From NCBI GenBank assembly GCA_034406555.1, contig DASCRM010000061.1:1-15449 (forward strand): a DNA stretch of 15,449 nt. The letters are read 5' to 3'. The translations under genes and the position numbers were made by a program. The notes beneath the pieces are model-generated. The model was not told the origin of the DNA and made no database searches. It was given only the letters and a program-made list of their open reading frames with translations. This DNA comes from SHYR01 sp034406555 (GTDB lineage: Bacteria; Chloroflexota; Dehalococcoidia; UBA2979). Of this stretch, positions 13,898-15,449 are shown piece by piece (the stretch's first letter is position 1; each line of letters opens with the position of its first letter).

Positions 13898-14851
13898 TTA
13901 GCCCGCGACCGCAGCCGCGATGAACTGCGTCGATCGCTCTCGCGCCTCCGCGCCGATCGCGATCGGGAAGGCGACGAAGCCATGCACGCCGCCGGGGTAG
14001 ACCTCGATCTCCGCCACGTTGCCCGCGACCTGCCAGCGCTGCGCCATGAAGAGCGAGTCATCGAGCAGGGGGTCGTAGGTGCCGACGGTGAAGAGCGCCG
14101 GTGGCAGCCCTCGCAGGTCCGCGTAGAGCGGCGATATATCGGGATCCTTGCGCGTCACGGGGTCGGGGACGAAGTGGCCGTAGAACCAGTCCATCGTCGC
14201 TGTGGGGATCACCGGACTCTCGACGCCGGCCTTCTGGCTCGGCGTCATCGAGAGGTCGAAGACGCCGAAGACGAGGTCCGCCGCGAGAAAGCCGGTGTCG
14301 CCGAAACGGTCACGCAGGCGCAGCAGCGTGACAGCGGCCAGGTGCCCACCCGCCGAACCGCCGCCGATCGTCAGCCGGTCGCTACCGAGCTCCGCTTGTG
14401 CGTTGTCACGCAGCCATAGCGCCGCCGCCTCGCAGTCGTCGGGGCCGGCGGGGTAGGGGTGCTCCGGCGCGAGTCGGTACTCGACGCTCACGACAGCGAC
14501 GTTGGCGGTCGTCGCCAGCTCCCACAGCCGTTCGTCTTGCGCGTCGGCAGCCCCGAGTACCCAGCCGCCGCCGTGGATGTACAGGTGGACGCCATCGACG
14601 CGCTCCGGCGTGAAGACGCGCAACGGAATGTCACCGCCCGGACCGGGGATCGTGCGCTCCTGTGCCTGGTCGAGTTTCACGATCTCACCAAACATGCCGC
14701 CCTTCGCTCGCGCGGCCCGCGTCTCCTCGGGTGGTAGGTCGGTCATCGAGGGCGCAGCGGCGGAGAGTTCCGCGAGGCGTTGATTGAACGCGCGCGTCTC
14801 TTCGGACACCGCCTCTTCGCTGAATCGTTTCGGGTCGAGCATCACCGTCAT
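13898..14851 (-). CDS. HSL-family alpha/beta-hydrolase (esterase/lipase)
   Basis: A 317-residue esterase of the hormone-sensitive-lipase (family IV) group. HGGGW (93-97) is the oxyanion-hole motif. GGGSAGGH (163-170) carries nucleophile Ser166. TYDPLLDDS has the acid Asp260, and PGGVHGF (287-292) has His290. VEYRLAPEHPYPAGPDDC (123-140) is the usual conserved strand and loop after the oxyanion motif. An N-terminal cap region (about 1-75) is present and there is no signal peptide, so the enzyme is cytoplasmic and probably acts on short- to medium-chain esters. The ATG at 14851 was chosen because GAGGGAG (14858-14864) lies 6 nt upstream; the longer upstream frame lacks family sequence. It diverges from the alpha/beta-hydrolase at 14978 across 126 nt and precedes the SDR-fold gene by 35 nt, suggesting ester cleavage linked to alcohol/ketone chemistry. 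Confidence 0.92.
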   Translation of the reverse strand: MTVMLDPKRFSEEAVSEETRAFNQRLAELSAAAPSMTDLPPEETRAARAKGGMFGEIVKLDQAQERTIPGPGGDIPLRVFTPERVDGVHLYIHGGGWVLGAADAQDERLWELATTANVAVVSVEYRLAPEHPYPAGPDDCEAAALWLRDNAQAELGSDRLTIGGGSAGGHLAAVTLLRLRDRFGDTGFLAADLVFGVFDLSMTPSQKAGVESPVIPTATMDWFYGHFVPDPVTRKDPDISPLYADLRGLPPALFTVGTYDPLLDDSLFMAQRWQVAGNVAEIEVYPGGVHGFVAFPIAIGAEARERSTQFIAAAVAG

Positions 14852-14918
14852 CACGGTCTCCCTCGCTGGGCGTGGGTGTCTTTGCTGAGCGTTCACGGCG
14901 CAAACGACACTGGTGTTC

Positions 14919-14947
14919 TTGCCGCACGTCCCCACAGGCACTATGTT
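14919..14947 (+). promoter_or_regulatory. Sigma-70-type promoter for the alpha/beta-hydrolase gene
   Basis: TTGCCG (14919-14924) and TATGTT (14942-14947) are spaced exactly 17 nt apart. Each matches the consensus hexamer at 4 of 6 positions. The predicted start near 14954 leaves a leader of about 24 nt containing the G-rich ribosome site before ATG 14978. Confidence 0.4.
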
Positions 14948-14977
14948 CGCTGCGGATTCTGCTACAGGGGGGGACAC

Positions 14978-15449
14978 ATGACTACTGCCGCGGCAGTCAG
15001 TAAGAGCACCGTCAAGGTCGCTGGGCTCAAGATCCACGTCGAAGAGGCCGGCAGGGGGCCAGCGCTGCTGTTGCTCCACCGTTCGACCGGCCGTTACGGA
15101 TGGGGCGCGTTCGAGGGTGGCCTCGCGGAGTCGTTCCACGTGATCATTCCTGACCTGCCCGGCTACGGGCACTCCGATCGACCGGACTGGGCGCGCGAGC
15201 CTCGCGATATCGCGATCCTGATGGGGCAGCTGGTCGTGGCCATGGATCTCAAGAACGTGGCGCTCATCGGGCTTGGCTTCGGCGGCTTCATCGCCGCAGA
15301 GCTCGCGACGATGAACACCGCTCGCGTCGGCTCACTGACGCTGATCGGCGCCGCCGGCCTGAAGCCGGACGAGGGCGAGATCGTCGACCAGATGCTGATC
15401 CCCTTCGAGGATTACATCAAGTTTGGTTTTAGCGATGAGGCGACCTTCG
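14978..15449 (+). CDS. Alpha/beta-hydrolase fold protein with Gly at the nucleophile position, cut by the right edge
   Basis: The first 157 codons are present. The fold is recognisable: GLKIHVEEAGRGPALLLLH (16-34), then IIPDLPGYGHSDRP (56-69), then the strand and elbow ALIGLGFGGFIAAELA (95-110). In active members the elbow is G-x-S-x-G-G; here it is G-L-G-F-G-G, with Gly100 where the catalytic Ser (or Asp/Cys) should be. The oxyanion motif normally reading HG is also changed to HR (34-35). The protein therefore may not be a conventional hydrolase; the acid and His residues would lie beyond the window. A run of seven Gs just upstream of the ATG serves as the ribosome site, and a plausible promoter lies ahead of it. 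The gene diverges from the HSL-family esterase. Confidence 0.85.
   Translation, partial: MTTAAAVSKSTVKVAGLKIHVEEAGRGPALLLLHRSTGRYGWGAFEGGLAESFHVIIPDLPGYGHSDRPDWAREPRDIAILMGQLVVAMDLKNVALIGLGFGGFIAAELATMNTARVGSLTLIGAAGLKPDEGEIVDQMLIPFEDYIKFGFSDEATF

Overview
The window is compact, high-GC bacterial DNA with no RNA genes, insertion sequences or CRISPR arrays that I can see. It holds 13 protein-coding genes. Two run off the edges and one is broken by a frameshift. The mix is CaiB/BaiF CoA-transferase, 2-hydroxyacyl-CoA lyase, URO-D-like methyltransferase, ADP-forming acyl-CoA synthetase subunit, penicillin acylase, several hydrolases, and a NarL/DevR-type regulator with PAS kinases. This resembles aerobic, catabolically versatile Chloroflexota (SAR202/Dehalococcoidia-like), with Actinomycetota as the alternative. 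That placement is inference from gene content and base composition only.

Layout. 1-1422 (-): penicillin-acylase-family hydrolase, cut by the left edge, divergent from a ROK-family kinase (1511-2461, +). 2458-5984 (-): a probable three-gene operon, transcribed as NAD-type beta-decarboxylating dehydrogenase, then URO-D/MtaA-like protein, then an alpha-only acyl-CoA synthetase. The synthetase ends tail to tail with the ROK gene on a shared CTAG. 6249-6914 (+): a DevR/NarL-like response regulator whose upstream region, shared with the dehydrogenase operon, carries GGGAC/GTCCC repeats. 7022-9943 (+): a two-gene operon of class III CoA-transferase and 2-hydroxyacyl-CoA lyase. 10017-11770 (-): a stand-alone receiver domain and a PAS histidine kinase with a one-base frameshift in its ATPase domain. 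11914-12954 (-): a two-TM SPFH/band-7 protein. 13071-14851 (-): an SDR-fold protein lacking the usual Tyr/Lys, preceded by an HSL-family esterase. 14978 to the right edge (+): an alpha/beta-hydrolase whose nucleophile position is Gly.

How the genes may work together. The clearest unit is CoA-transferase plus HACL. By analogy with the Frc/Oxc oxalate cycle, the lyase would cleave a 2-hydroxyacyl-CoA to an aldehyde or ketone plus formyl-CoA. The transferase could then move CoA from formyl-CoA to the next 2-hydroxyacid, giving an ATP-free one-carbon-shortening cycle. The minus-strand operon looks like oxidation, decarboxylation and thioester chemistry on an unknown organic acid, and the esterase/SDR pair like ester hydrolysis and alcohol oxidation. 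Several members of well-known enzyme families here (ROK, SDR, alpha/beta-hydrolase) have altered catalytic or metal sites, so their family names should not be read as proven activities.
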